This document shows, piece by piece, positions 10,371 to 18,767 of a DNA stretch of 64,000 bases. The notes beneath the pieces are model-generated. The model made no database searches. It was not told where the DNA came from and saw only the letters and a list, made by a program, of their open reading frames with translations. This stretch comes from Burkholderia metallica (lineage in GTDB: Bacteria; Pseudomonadota; Gammaproteobacteria; Burkholderiales; Burkholderiaceae): NCBI RefSeq assembly GCF_902832845.1, contig NZ_CADFDB010000001.1, forward strand, positions 1,302,001 through 1,366,000, given 5' to 3'. The position numbers and the translations under genes were made by a program. Positions within the stretch are counted from its first letter, which is position 1. Each line of letters starts with the position of its first letter.

Positions 10371-10453
10371 CGCGCGCCGCAAGCACGCACGCAACGTCAG
10401 CGGAAAACCGGCACGGCGCGCACGTTTTCGCCGGCGCGCCGCGCAACGCAGGT

Positions 10454-11743
10454 TCAGGCTTCCTGCGCGCTTTGCAGCACCGCGCGCAACAGCACGTCGG
10501 CGCCCGCCGCCGCCCATTCGGGCGTAATCGCTTCGGCTTCGTTGTGGCTCAGCCCGTCGACGCACGGCACGAAGATCATCCCCGTCGGCGCGACACGCGC
10601 GACATAGCACGCGTCATGGCCCGCCCCCGACACGATGTCCATGTGCGGCAGCCCGAGCGCGCGGGCCGCGTCGCGCACCGTGTCGATGCAGCGCGGGGCG
10701 AACGGAATCGGCGCATACGTGAAGATCTGCTCGATCTGCGCGCCGAGACCGGTTTCGCCGGCCACGCGCGCCAGTTCCGCACGCAGCGCCGCATCCAGTG
10801 CGTCGAGTACCGCGTCGTCGGGGTGGCGGAACTCGACCGTGAAGAAGCAGCCGCCCGGCACCGTGTTGCGCGAATTCGGCCGCGCGTCGATCATCCCGAC
10901 CGTCGCGCGCGCATGCGGCGCATGACGGCGGCCGAGCGTGTCGACGAACGCGATCATCCGCGCGGCGCCGACCAGCGCATCGCGGCGAAATTCCATCGGC
11001 GTCGTGCCCGCGTGCGCATCGACACCGGTGAGCGTCACCTCGTACCAGCGCTGCCCCTGCCCGGCCGTCACGACGCCGATCGTCTTGCCGGCCCGTTCGA
11101 GAATCGCGCCCTGTTCGATGTGCAGTTCGTACGCCGCATGCACCGGATAGCCGCCGACGGGCTCCGCGCCCGCGTAGCCGATCCGCGCCAGTTCCTCGCC
11201 GATCGTCCGGCCCGCGGCGTCGGTGCGCGACAGCCCGTATTCGAGCGTGTAGACGCCGGAGAACACGCCGGCCGACACCATCGCCGGCGCGAAGCGCGAC
11301 CCTTCCTCGTTGGTCCAGATCACGACGTCGATCGGGCGCTCGGTCTCGATGCCCGCATCGTTCAGCGCGCGCACGACCTCGAGCCCGCCGAGCACGCCGT
11401 AGATGCCGTCGTAGCGGCCGCCCGTCGGCTGCGAATCGGCGTGCGAGCCCGTCATGACCGGCGCGGCGTCAGGGTTGCGGCCCGCGCGGCGCGCGAACAC
11501 GTTGCCCATCCGGTCGACGCGCACCGTGCAGCCGGCGTCCTGCGCCCATTGCACGAACAGGTCGCGCGACTCGCGATCGAGATCGGTCAGCGCCAGACGG
11601 CAGACGCCGCCCTTCGGCGTCGCGCCGATCTCGGCCATCCGGTCGAGCGACGCCCACAGGCGCGCGCCGTCGACGCGCGGCGCGCTCGCGCTCGCGCGTT
11701 GCGCATCGACGGTGAAGCTGGCGTTGGCGGTGTCGTCACGCAT
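10454..11743 (-). CDS. M20-family N-carbamoyl-L-amino-acid amidohydrolase
   Basis: 429-residue zinc amidohydrolase of the hydantoinase/carbamoylase family. Visible metal and substrate motifs are GSHADSQPTGGRYDG (His and bridging Asp), TNEEGSRF (Glu), HIEQGAIL and the late GAGHDACY His. The family hydrolyses N-carbamoyl amino acids, allantoate or ureidoglycine. The gene is last in a three-gene operon and its start overlaps the ATC-hydrolase stop by eight bases. In Pseudomonas the pair AtcB/AtcC turns L-2-amino-thiazoline-4-carboxylate into N-carbamoyl-L-cysteine and then L-cysteine, so this is the AtcC-like partner (inference). The start at 11743 (MRDDTANAS) is preferred to an upstream ATG that would lie deep in the previous gene. 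Confidence 0.9.
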   Translation of the reverse strand: MRDDTANASFTVDAQRASASAPRVDGARLWASLDRMAEIGATPKGGVCRLALTDLDRESRDLFVQWAQDAGCTVRVDRMGNVFARRAGRNPDAAPVMTGSHADSQPTGGRYDGIYGVLGGLEVVRALNDAGIETERPIDVVIWTNEEGSRFAPAMVSAGVFSGVYTLEYGLSRTDAAGRTIGEELARIGYAGAEPVGGYPVHAAYELHIEQGAILERAGKTIGVVTAGQGQRWYEVTLTGVDAHAGTTPMEFRRDALVGAARMIAFVDTLGRRHAPHARATVGMIDARPNSRNTVPGGCFFTVEFRHPDDAVLDALDAALRAELARVAGETGLGAQIEQIFTYAPIPFAPRCIDTVRDAARALGLPHMDIVSGAGHDACYVARVAPTGMIFVPCVDGLSHNEAEAITPEWAAAGADVLLRAVLQSAQEA

Positions 11744-12260
11744 CGCCGTTCTCCGGCGCGGCCTGCCGCGCGTAGCGGAAATCGCAGCGCTTGCCGCCTT
11801 GCATGATCGTGCTCGTGCGCGTGAGCGCGATGTCAGGCGCATAGCCCTGGATGAAATAGCTGTCGCGCGCGCAGCTCAGCAGGTGCCCGATCTCGCCGAG
11901 CCCCATCGCGTGGTACATCTCCGCGTAGCTGCAGCGATGCACGTCGTAGTCGTAGTGCGCGTCGTCCGCGCGCTTCACCTCGACGTCGAGCGCATCGTCC
12001 TTTTCCCACAGCACCTGCAGCGCGATGAACGACTGCACGCTCGTGCCGTCCGGCTCCTGCGCGGCGAACGTGCGGCCCGCGTCGACGGCCGCGCCGCGCA
12101 CGGCTTCCGCGATCACCGCCTGCGCGCGCTCGGTGCCGAACTCGCGCTTCATGATCTCGTAGATCGGCTTGATGATTTCCGCTTCGATGCGCCGCCGCGC
12201 GAGGATGCCGAGGCGCGTGTCCTCGGGGGCGGCGGCGGATGGGGAGGTCGCTTCGGTCAT
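11736..12260 (-). CDS. L-2-amino-thiazoline-4-carboxylic acid hydrolase family protein
   Basis: 174 residues resembling the ATC hydrolase family (ring-opening enzymes, AtcB type). The family-like region runs from about residue 20 (RRRIEAEIIKPIYEIMKREFG) to the C-terminus and has the conserved-looking RCSYAEMYHAMGLGEIGHLLSC and CDFRY patterns with paired Cys residues. The ATG at 12260 has a GGAGA ribosome site eight bases upstream; an ATG at 12290 overlaps the preceding stop (ATGA) and would add ten residues. It sits between an amino-acid ABC binding protein and a carbamoylase, which fits a pathway that opens the ring and then removes the carbamoyl group. Confidence 0.82.
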   Translation of the reverse strand: MTEATSPSAAAPEDTRLGILARRRIEAEIIKPIYEIMKREFGTERAQAVIAEAVRGAAVDAGRTFAAQEPDGTSVQSFIALQVLWEKDDALDVEVKRADDAHYDYDVHRCSYAEMYHAMGLGEIGHLLSCARDSYFIQGYAPDIALTRTSTIMQGGKRCDFRYARQAAPENGDA

Positions 12261-12286
12261 GGGGATCGTCTCCGTTGTGTCGTGGT

Positions 12287-13456
12287 TCATTGCCGCGCCG
12301 CGGTGCGCGCGCCGCCGAGCACGTCGACGACGGTCCACTTGCCGCCGCGCACCTGGTAGATCGTGAAGGCCGGGTCTTTCAGGTTGCCGTCGGCATCGAA
12401 CGCGATGCGCCCCGTCACGCCGGGCCGGTCGATCGCGCGCACCGCCGCGACCAGCTTCGCCGGCTGCGTCGTGCCGGCCTTCTGCGCGGCCGCGATCAGC
12501 GTGGCGGCCGCGTCGTACGCGAACGGCGCATGCAGTTCGATCGGCGCGCGAAAGCGCGCCTGGTATTGCGTGTCGAACGCTTTGCCGCCCGGCATCCGGG
12601 CGAGCGGCAGGCCCGGTTCGAGCGCGGTCACGCCGTCGCCGTCCTTGCCCGCGAGCGACAGGAAGGTTTGACTCACGAAGCCGCCCGCGCCGAGCAGCGG
12701 CGCGTTCACGCCGAGCTGGCGCATCCGGCGCGCGATCGGCGCGGCCTGCGCGTCGAGCCCGCCGAAGAACACGAGATCCGCGCGCTTGCCCTTGATTGCC
12801 GTCAGCACGCCGCTGAAGTCGGTCGTCTTGTCGTTCACGTACTGGCGATCGACGATCGCGCCGCCGTTCGCCTGCACGCCCTTGATGAACTGGTCGGCCA
12901 GCCCCGCGCCGAACGACGTGCGATCGTCGATCACCGCGATGCGCTTCGCCTTCAGCGTCTTCACCGCGTACGCGCCCGTGAAGTTGCCGCCCGCATCGTC
13001 GTGACCCATGATGCGGAACGCCGTCGCGTAGCCCTGCTGCGTGTATTGATGGCCGGTGGATGCCGGCGCGATCTGCGGAATGCCCGCATCGCGATAGACG
13101 CGCGACGCCGGCACGCTGCAGCCCGTGTTCCAATGGCCGACGACGCCGATCACGTGCCGGTCGACCAACTGCTGCGCGACCGCGACGGCCGTGCGCGGAT
13201 CGGATTGATCGTCGGCCGCGACGAGCTTGTAGACCACCGCCTTGCCGCCGATGGTCGGATGCTTCGCGTTCGCGTCGTCGATCGCGAGTTGCGCGCCGTT
13301 CTGCAGATCCTTGCCGATCCGCGCGGACGGGCCGGTGAGCGGCGCGGCGAGACCGATCAGGATCGTCTGCGGCGCGGATTGCGCGAAGGCGGGAGCGGAG
13401 GCGACCAGGGCGGCCGCCGCAAATGCGAGGCTGGCGGGGAGGAAGGCGAGTTTCAT
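12287..13456 (-). CDS. branched-chain-type amino-acid ABC substrate-binding protein
   Basis: 389-residue periplasmic binding protein of the LivJ/type 1 fold. A signal peptide ends at PAFAQS. The start of the mature protein (ILIGLAAPLTGPSARIGKDLQNGAQLAIDD) is the standard LivJ pattern. No permease or ATPase gene is nearby, so it must use a transporter coded elsewhere. It is the first gene of the operon with the ATC-hydrolase-like and carbamoylase genes, which suggests that its ligand is a thiazoline or N-carbamoyl amino acid (inference). It diverges from a LysR gene across 177 bases of AT-rich DNA. Confidence 0.9.
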   Translation of the reverse strand: MKLAFLPASLAFAAAALVASAPAFAQSAPQTILIGLAAPLTGPSARIGKDLQNGAQLAIDDANAKHPTIGGKAVVYKLVAADDQSDPRTAVAVAQQLVDRHVIGVVGHWNTGCSVPASRVYRDAGIPQIAPASTGHQYTQQGYATAFRIMGHDDAGGNFTGAYAVKTLKAKRIAVIDDRTSFGAGLADQFIKGVQANGGAIVDRQYVNDKTTDFSGVLTAIKGKRADLVFFGGLDAQAAPIARRMRQLGVNAPLLGAGGFVSQTFLSLAGKDGDGVTALEPGLPLARMPGGKAFDTQYQARFRAPIELHAPFAYDAAATLIAAAQKAGTTQPAKLVAAVRAIDRPGVTGRIAFDADGNLKDPAFTIYQVRGGKWTVVDVLGGARTAARQ

Positions 13457-13491
13457 GTGCGGGGATCGGCGAGTCGAATCAAAACATGAAA

Positions 13492-13504
13492 AATATTAAA
13501 TATT
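13492..13504. promoter_or_regulatory. AT-rich palindrome upstream of the binding-protein gene
   Basis: AATATT-A-AATATT is a perfect 6-1-6 inverted repeat 36 bases before the ABC binding-protein start. It lies in the AT-rich divergent region shared with the LysR gene. It could be part of the promoter or a regulator site; no promoter elements could be assigned with confidence. Confidence 0.35.
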
Positions 13505-13583
13505 CAGCACCCAAACCCCAAATACCCAATTGTTGGATGCTTATGCCATTCCCTGCACATTAACCTACTGCGCTGTAAATAAA

Positions 13584-13602
13584 CGACATTTTCTTGTTGT
13601 CG
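13584..13602. promoter_or_regulatory. candidate LysR-type binding site
   Basis: CGACA and TGTCG form a dyad with a nine-base spacer, 32 bases upstream of the LysR start. The total size and position suit an autoregulatory LysR site, but the arms are short. Confidence 0.35.
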
Positions 13603-13633
13603 CTTACCCTGACTTTTCGATAAAATTCGACAC

Positions 13634-14530
13634 ATGAAAAATATCGAACAATTGCCGCACGATCCGCCATTGCGCGCGGTGCGTGCGTTCGAAGCCTTCG
13701 CGCGTCTCGGGTCGGTCACCGCGGCGGCGGGCGAGCTCGACATCACGCCGTCGGCGGTCAGCCATCAGCTTCAGCTGCTCGAAGCGTTCATCCAGACGCC
13801 GCTGACGGTGCGCGAAGGCCGGCTGCTGGCGCTCACCGACGAAGGCCGCGACTACTACCGCTCGATCAGCGCCGCGTTCTCGGTGCTGCGCAGCGCGACG
13901 CGCTTCGTGCGCGACCGCTCGTCGCTGCGGCAGATCACCGTCAGCCTGATTCCGCTGCTCGGCATCGGCTGGTTCATCCCGCGCCTGCACGCGTTCCTCG
14001 CCGACAACACGGACGTCGACGTCACCGTGCTGTACGCGCATCACCGCAACTACCGCAGCGATGCGTCCGACCTGTCGATCCGCTTCGGCACCGGCGACTG
14101 GCCCGGCTATCGCTGCGAGCGGCTGCTGCCGGGCGCGATGGTGCCGATGTGCAGCCCGGCGTTCCTGAAGCGCCACGGGCCGTTTCGCACGCCGGCCGAT
14201 CTCGCGCGCGCGCCGCTCGTGCACGACGAGGACCGCAGCACGTGGGTCAACTGGCTGCAAGGTGCCGGCGTGCGGCACGTGTCGCATGCGGTGGGGCCGA
14301 TGTTCGAGGACGGCCAGCTCACGCTGAGCGCCGCGCGCGCGGATCTCGGCGCGGCGTTGCTGCGCGCGCCGCTGGTCGAACGCGAACTGGCGAACGGCGA
14401 ACTCGTGAAGCTGTTCGATCACGCGCTCGACGACGGACGCGATTACTACCTGTGCACGCGCGAGGATGCGGACATGCCGGACGGCGCGCGGCGGCTCGCG
14501 GCGTGGTTGAGGAAGATGGCGGGGATCTGA
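13634..14530 (+). CDS. LysR family regulator, GcvA-like
   Basis: 298-residue transcription regulator. The N-terminal winged helix-turn-helix (residues 10-68: LRAVRAFEAFARLGSVTAAAGELDITPSAVSHQL) is the GcvA subgroup signature. The effector-binding domain occupies residues 90-295. It is transcribed away from the ABC/ATC-hydrolase/carbamoylase operon, so it probably controls that operon in response to its substrate; the divergent region holds two small dyads. The Met at 13634 gives a normal LysR start (MKNIEQLPHDPPLRAVRAFEA). Confidence 0.9.
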   Translation: MKNIEQLPHDPPLRAVRAFEAFARLGSVTAAAGELDITPSAVSHQLQLLEAFIQTPLTVREGRLLALTDEGRDYYRSISAAFSVLRSATRFVRDRSSLRQITVSLIPLLGIGWFIPRLHAFLADNTDVDVTVLYAHHRNYRSDASDLSIRFGTGDWPGYRCERLLPGAMVPMCSPAFLKRHGPFRTPADLARAPLVHDEDRSTWVNWLQGAGVRHVSHAVGPMFEDGQLTLSAARADLGAALLRAPLVERELANGELVKLFDHALDDGRDYYLCTREDADMPDGARRLAAWLRKMAGI

Positions 14531-14594
14531 GCGGCGCACCGCGCTCGCGCTGCCGGATGCGCGAGCACTCGCCGCGCCGCCTCCTGCCCGGGTC

Positions 14595-14640
14595 TTGCAC
14601 GCGCGCGATTGAATATATACGATATACATATCATATATCG
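14595..14640 (+). promoter_or_regulatory. promoter and operator of the RHH/PIN pair
   Basis: A sigma70-type promoter is readable: TTGCAC at 14595-14600, a 17-base spacer and TACGAT at 14618-14623. A perfect inverted repeat, CGATATA and TATATCG separated by seven bases (14620-14640), overlaps the -10 element. Antitoxins of the ribbon-helix-helix type bind such dyads to repress their own promoter. The ATG follows nine bases after the repeat with GGAGG between. Confidence 0.65.
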
Positions 14641-14649
14641 GAGGCTGTC

Positions 14650-14868
14650 ATGAGCCGGATTCTGATCGACCTGTCGAATGGCCAGCTCGACGAGCTGGCC
14701 GCCATCGTCGAGACTGAACGTCGTCCCCGCGCCGCGGTCATCCGCGACGCGATCGATGCCTACATTGCCCTGCACAAGCGCCCGCTCGCCGACGACGTCT
14801 TCGGTCTCTGGAAGGATCGCGCGGTCGACGGGCTCGCCTACCAGGAGGAATTGCGTTCGGAATGGTAA
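14650..14868 (+). CDS. ribbon-helix-helix (CopG-like) antitoxin
   Basis: 72-residue DNA-binding antitoxin. The N-terminal strand SRILIDLSNGQLDELAAI followed by two helices (RRPRAAVIRDAIDAYIAL) is the ribbon-helix-helix fold; the C-terminal tail with WKDRAVDGLAYQEELR is the region that in relatives blocks the PIN toxin. GGAGG lies just upstream of the ATG. The stop overlaps the toxin start by seven bases, the usual antitoxin-first arrangement. Confidence 0.88.
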   Translation: MSRILIDLSNGQLDELAAIVETERRPRAAVIRDAIDAYIALHKRPLADDVFGLWKDRAVDGLAYQEELRSEW

Positions 14869-15227
14869 AAGCGCTCTTCGACACCAACATCCTGATCGAC
14901 TATCTGGGCGGCGTGGAATCCGCCCGCGCGGAACTGGGCCGCTACGACTATCGTGCGATCAGCACGATCTCGTGGATGGAGGTCCTGGTCGGTACGTCCG
15001 CACGCGACGAAGCCCCGATCCGCGCGTGGCTTTCGTCGTTCGACGTCATCGCGCTCGACAGCGCGATTGCCGATCGCGCCGTGACCATTCGAAAGGAACG
15101 CCGCATCCGCCTGCCCGACGCGATCGTCTGGGCATCGGCGCAAGTAAACGGCCTGCTGCTCGTGTCGCGCAACACGAAAGACTTTCCTCCCACCGAGCCC
15201 GGCGTCCGGATGCCGTACCGGATCTGA
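14862..15227 (+). CDS. PIN-domain toxin (VapC-like ribonuclease)
   Basis: 121-residue PIN-domain protein, expected to be a Mg-dependent RNase toxin. The acidic residues are all present: LFDTNILIDYL (Asp7), SWMEVLVGT (Glu), RLPDAIVWASA (Asp) and a late NTKDF. Its length fits VapC. It overlaps the antitoxin gene, with AGGAGGAA inside that gene serving as ribosome site. Unlike the PIN gene near 46.4 kb, this copy is intact. Confidence 0.9.
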   Translation: MVKALFDTNILIDYLGGVESARAELGRYDYRAISTISWMEVLVGTSARDEAPIRAWLSSFDVIALDSAIADRAVTIRKERRIRLPDAIVWASAQVNGLLLVSRNTKDFPPTEPGVRMPYRI

Positions 15228-15443
15228 CGCGAGGCGCGCGGCTGCGCGCGTCCCTCCTTTCGCCGCGACCTGCTCCGCGATCCAAAGCCGCCGGACGAGC
15301 CTCCCCGCATCGTCGTCAAACAAGGGCCGGAAGCAGATAGAAATTCCCGATGCCGCGGATTGAAACAAGCAATTTCACAAACTCAGGGTGAACCCGGATA
15401 CTGGCAACACTCCACTCCACACCGAAGCAAAGGAAACCACCAG

Positions 15444-16007
15444 ATGCCGATCATCAACACCCAAATCAAACCGTTCAAGGCAACCGCATACCACAACGGC
15501 GAGTTCGTGCCCGTCTCGGAAGAGAACTTCAAGGGCAAGTGGTCCGTCGTCGTGTTCTACCCGGCCGACTTCACGTTCGTCTGCCCGACCGAACTGGGCG
15601 ACCTCGCCGACCGTTACGCGGAATTCCAGAAGCTGGGTGTCGAAATCTACGGCGTGTCGACCGACACGCACTTCACGCACAAGGCATGGCACGACACGTC
15701 GGACACGATCGGCAAGATCAAGTACCCGCTGGTCGGCGACCCGACGCTCACGCTGTCGCGCAACTTCGACGTGCTGATCGAGGAAGAAGGGATGGCACTG
15801 CGCGGCACGTTCGTGATCAACCCGGAAGGCGAGATCAAGCTGTGCGAAATCCACGACAACGGCATCGGCCGCGACGCAGGCGAACTGCTGCGCAAGGTGC
15901 AGGCTGCGCAGTACATCGCGGCGCACCCGGGTGAAGTGTGCCCGGCCAAGTGGACGCCGGGTGCGGAAACGCTGACCCCGTCGCTCGACCTGATCGGCAA
16001 GATCTGA
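15444..16007 (+). CDS. ahpC: alkyl hydroperoxide reductase subunit C (peroxiredoxin)
   Basis: 187-residue 2-Cys peroxiredoxin that reduces H2O2 and organic peroxides. The peroxidatic Cys47 is in FTFVCPTEL and the resolving Cys lies in GEVCPAKW. The length equals E. coli AhpC (187). The ATG at 15444 ([16 protein letters not shown]) is the family start and has AAAGGAAA upstream; a longer frame from 15360 is not supported. AhpF, its reductase, follows after 128 bases. OxyR-dependent control is common in the family, but no clear OxyR site was seen in the 216 bases upstream. Confidence 0.97.
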   Translation: MPIINTQIKPFKATAYHNGEFVPVSEENFKGKWSVVVFYPADFTFVCPTELGDLADRYAEFQKLGVEIYGVSTDTHFTHKAWHDTSDTIGKIKYPLVGDPTLTLSRNFDVLIEEEGMALRGTFVINPEGEIKLCEIHDNGIGRDAGELLRKVQAAQYIAAHPGEVCPAKWTPGAETLTPSLDLIGKI

Positions 16008-16016
16008 CGATCGCCG

Positions 16017-16077
16017 CGCGCGCCTCGCCCGGGGCGCGCGAGCCGCACCAAGACGGGCCGCTGCAGCATGCGGCCCG
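16017..16077 (+). terminator. two GC-rich hairpins between ahpC and ahpF
   Basis: Two adjacent perfect inverted repeats: CGCGCGCC (16017-16024) with GGCGCGCG (16033-16040), and CGGGCCGC (16054-16061) with GCGGCCCG (16070-16077). Neither has a following T run. They may protect the ahpC mRNA 3' end or partly stop transcription, so that AhpC exceeds AhpF. Confidence 0.5.
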
Positions 16078-16135
16078 CACCCTCCTCCGGCACGACGTGC
16101 CCGACCCGCCTCATCAATACGGAATCCGAAACGCC

Positions 16136-17734
16136 ATGCTCGACGCCAATCTCAAGAACCAACTGAAAGCGTACCTCGAAAAGATCACGCGCCCGATCGA
16201 ACTCGTCGCGTCGCTCGACGACGGCGCGAAATCGCAGGAACTGCTGGCGCTGCTGAACGAGATTGCGTCGCTGACGGATCGCGTGAGCGTGACCGAACGC
16301 CGCGACGACGCCGAGCGCAAGCCGTCGTTCTCGATCGGCGAGCCCGGCAAGCCGGCGGGCATCCGCTTCGCCGGCATCCCGATGGGGCATGAATTCACGT
16401 CGCTCGTGCTCGCGCTGCTGCAGACGGGCGGCCATCCGATCAAGCTCGACGACGACGTGATCGAACAGATCCGCGCGCTCGACGGCGACTACGCGTTCGA
16501 AACGTATTTCTCGCTGTCGTGCCAGAACTGCCCGGAAGTCGTGCAGGCGCTGAACGTGATGTCGCTGATCAACCCGCGCATCCGTCACGTCGCGATCGAC
16601 GGCGCGCTGTTCCAGGATGAAGTCGAGTCGCGCCAGATCATGGCCGTGCCGACGATGTTCCTGAACGGCGCATCGTTCGGCCAGGGCCGCAGCAGCGTGA
16701 AGGAAATCCTCGCGAAGCTCGATACGGGTGCGAGCGCGCGCGCCGTGAAATCGCTGGAAAACAAGCCGGTGTTCGACACGCTGATCGTCGGCGGCGGCCC
16801 GGCGGGCGCGGCCGCGGCCATCTATTCGGCGCGCAAGGGCATCGCGACGGGCGTCGTCGCCGAGCGCTTCGGCGGCCAGGTGCTCGACACGATGGCGATC
16901 GAGAATTTCGTCTCGGTGCAGGAAACCGAAGGGCCGAAGTTCGCGACCGCGCTCGAACAGCACGTGAAGCAGTACGACGTCGACATCATGGACGTGCAGC
17001 GCGCCGATGCGCTGATTCCGGGCGACGTGCACCAGATCCGCCTCGCGAACGGCGCGGTGCTGAAGGCGAAGACGATCGTTCTCGCGACCGGCGCGCGCTG
17101 GCGCGAAATCAACGTGCCGGGCGAGCGCGAATACCGCAACCGCGGTGTCGCGTACTGCCCGCACTGCGACGGCCCGCTGTTCAAGGGCAAGCGCGTCGCG
17201 GTGGTCGGCGGCGGCAACTCGGGCGTCGAGGCCGCGATCGACCTCGCCGGCATCGTGAAGGAAGTCACGCTGATCGAATTCGGCGCGCAACTGCGGGCGG
17301 ACGAAGTGCTGCAGCGCAAGCTGCGCAGCCTGCCGAACGTGACGATCGTCACGCAGGCGCAGACGACCGAGCTGACCGGCGACGGGAGCAAGCTGAACGG
17401 GCTCGTCTACAAGGATCTGCGCTCGGGCGACACGCAGCGCATCGAGCTCGAAGGCGTGTTCGTGCAGATCGGCCTCGTGCCGAACACCGAATGGCTGAAG
17501 GGCACGGTCGAACTGTCGAAGCACGGCGAGATCGTCGTCGATGCGCGCGGCGCGACGTCGATACCGGGCGTGTTCGCCGCCGGCGACGTGACGACGGTGC
17601 CGTTCAAGCAGATCGTGATCGCGGTGGGCGAAGGCGCGAAGGCATCGCTCGGCGCGTTCGATCACCTGATCCGGCAGGACGTGGCGCCGGTGGCCGCCGC
17701 GCAGCCGCAGGCCGAAGAGGCCGTCGCCGCGTAA
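16136..17734 (+). CDS. ahpF: alkyl hydroperoxide reductase subunit F
   Basis: 532-residue FAD-dependent NADH oxidoreductase that recycles AhpC. The N-terminal double-thioredoxin domain carries the redox pair CQNC (Cys129, Cys132), which transfers electrons to AhpC. The FAD/NADH part has [10 protein letters not shown] (FAD), the redox-active CPHC (Cys341, Cys344), [10 protein letters not shown] (NADH) and [15 protein letters not shown] near the end. The start [14 protein letters not shown] matches E. coli AhpF (521 residues). A strong terminator follows 38 bases after the stop. Confidence 0.97.
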   Translation: MLDANLKNQLKAYLEKITRPIELVASLDDGAKSQELLALLNEIASLTDRVSVTERRDDAERKPSFSIGEPGKPAGIRFAGIPMGHEFTSLVLALLQTGGHPIKLDDDVIEQIRALDGDYAFETYFSLSCQNCPEVVQALNVMSLINPRIRHVAIDGALFQDEVESRQIMAVPTMFLNGASFGQGRSSVKEILAKLDTGASARAVKSLENKPVFDTLIVGGGPAGAAAAIYSARKGIATGVVAERFGGQVLDTMAIENFVSVQETEGPKFATALEQHVKQYDVDIMDVQRADALIPGDVHQIRLANGAVLKAKTIVLATGARWREINVPGEREYRNRGVAYCPHCDGPLFKGKRVAVVGGGNSGVEAAIDLAGIVKEVTLIEFGAQLRADEVLQRKLRSLPNVTIVTQAQTTELTGDGSKLNGLVYKDLRSGDTQRIELEGVFVQIGLVPNTEWLKGTVELSKHGEIVVDARGATSIPGVFAAGDVTTVPFKQIVIAVGEGAKASLGAFDHLIRQDVAPVAAAQPQAEEAVAA

Positions 17735-17772
17735 CGCGCGTCAGCCCGTCGGCATACCCGTTTGTCTCTCTT

Positions 17773-17810
17773 GGCCCCGCATGCTTTGGTCGGCGTGCGG
17801 GGCCCTTTTT
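17773..17810 (+). terminator. rho-independent terminator after ahpF
   Basis: Stem GGCCCCGCA (17773-17781) with TGCGGGGCC (17796-17804), then C and five T. It ends the ahpC-ahpF transcript and sits just before the stop of the convergent gene. Confidence 0.85.
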
Positions 17811-17829
17811 ATACGCAAGACATCGGCGC

Positions 17830-18600
17830 TTACTGGGGCGCGGCCGGGCCGTCGTTCGCCGGCACGGGCGCAGGCGCCGTCGACTTGAAACTGCTCGACT
17901 GCCTGACCAGTTGCTCGGTCATCGCGGCGGCCACCGGATTCGCGCCGGACGACGCCTTTCCCTGACGATACGAACCGGTGCTCGCCGACGTCGCCTGCAT
18001 CGATGACGTCGACGGCGTCGACGGCGGCGGCAGCGACGGATCGAGCTTCGCCGATTCCCTGACGAGCGCGGCCGTCTCCGGCGTTTCGGATTTCGTCGCG
18101 GCCGGTGCGGCGGCTGCGTGGCGGTCGAGGCCATCGCGCTTGCGCGGCGCATGTTGCGCGGCCTGCGCGGGCGCAGCCGACGGAGCGAGTGCGGCGGCCG
18201 GTGCCGGCGGGGTCGAATCCTGTGCATCCACCGTCACGACGTTGACCTTGGGCGGCGGCGCGGCCGGCTTCGTCTCGGGTTGCGGCTTGTCGCTGACTAT
18301 CGGAACGGGGGGTGCCGCCGCAGGCGCGGCGCCCACGCGCGCGGTTGCGGCCGGTGCGGGTGCGGATAAAGACGGCGCGGCAGCCGCCTGCTTCGTTGCC
18401 GTCGGTGCCGGCGGCGCGATCGCGCCCTGCACCGCGTGATCGTCGCCCGCGGGCGCCGCGGCAACAGGCGCGGCCGAATCGCCGATGCCGGCGTCTTCGA
18501 TCGCACGGTGGTCCGCGCGCAGCAGCATCACGTACGCGGAGCCGGCCGCGACGACCAGGAGGCCGCCTGCGATCATCATGGTTTTATGGGTACTCGTCAT
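17830..18600 (-). CDS. membrane-anchored Ala/Pro-rich protein of unknown function
   Basis: 256 residues, not recognised. One N-terminal membrane helix (about residues 7-27, MMIAGGLLVVAAGSAYVMLL) is followed by a long low-complexity region rich in Ala, Pro, Thr and Ser, suited to spanning the periplasm or wall. The C-terminal 70 residues contain more Ser and charged residues (VRESAKLDPSLPPPSTPS, NPVAAAMTEQLVRQSS). Codon use is typical of the window. The layout recalls TonB-like or secretion-system spacer proteins, but no conserved domain is visible. It is convergent with ahpF, sharing the region of its terminator. Confidence 0.7.
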   Translation of the reverse strand: MTSTHKTMMIAGGLLVVAAGSAYVMLLRADHRAIEDAGIGDSAAPVAAAPAGDDHAVQGAIAPPAPTATKQAAAAPSLSAPAPAATARVGAAPAAAPPVPIVSDKPQPETKPAAPPPKVNVVTVDAQDSTPPAPAAALAPSAAPAQAAQHAPRKRDGLDRHAAAAPAATKSETPETAALVRESAKLDPSLPPPSTPSTSSMQATSASTGSYRQGKASSGANPVAAAMTEQLVRQSSSFKSTAPAPVPANDGPAAPQ

Positions 18601-18767
18601 GCTTGCTCACCGATCGTATCCACGTGAACAAGCCATCATACGCGGCCGGCGTGCGTTGATCCCGCATGAATACATTTGGTTGCATTGATGTCGGCAAAGG
18701 CCGCCGACGCGGTGCCGCGCGCACCATCCGCACTATCGTCAGACGGAAAAAATACCGCGCTCGCCCG

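Noticed and set aside
13492-14640. AT-rich segments as signs of horizontal transfer
   Set aside because: They are confined to promoter regions; the flanking genes have ordinary Burkholderia codon use.
15300-15443. OxyR site upstream of ahpC
   Set aside because: A GATAG half-site is present near 15335 but the spaced repeats of an OxyR site are not seen.
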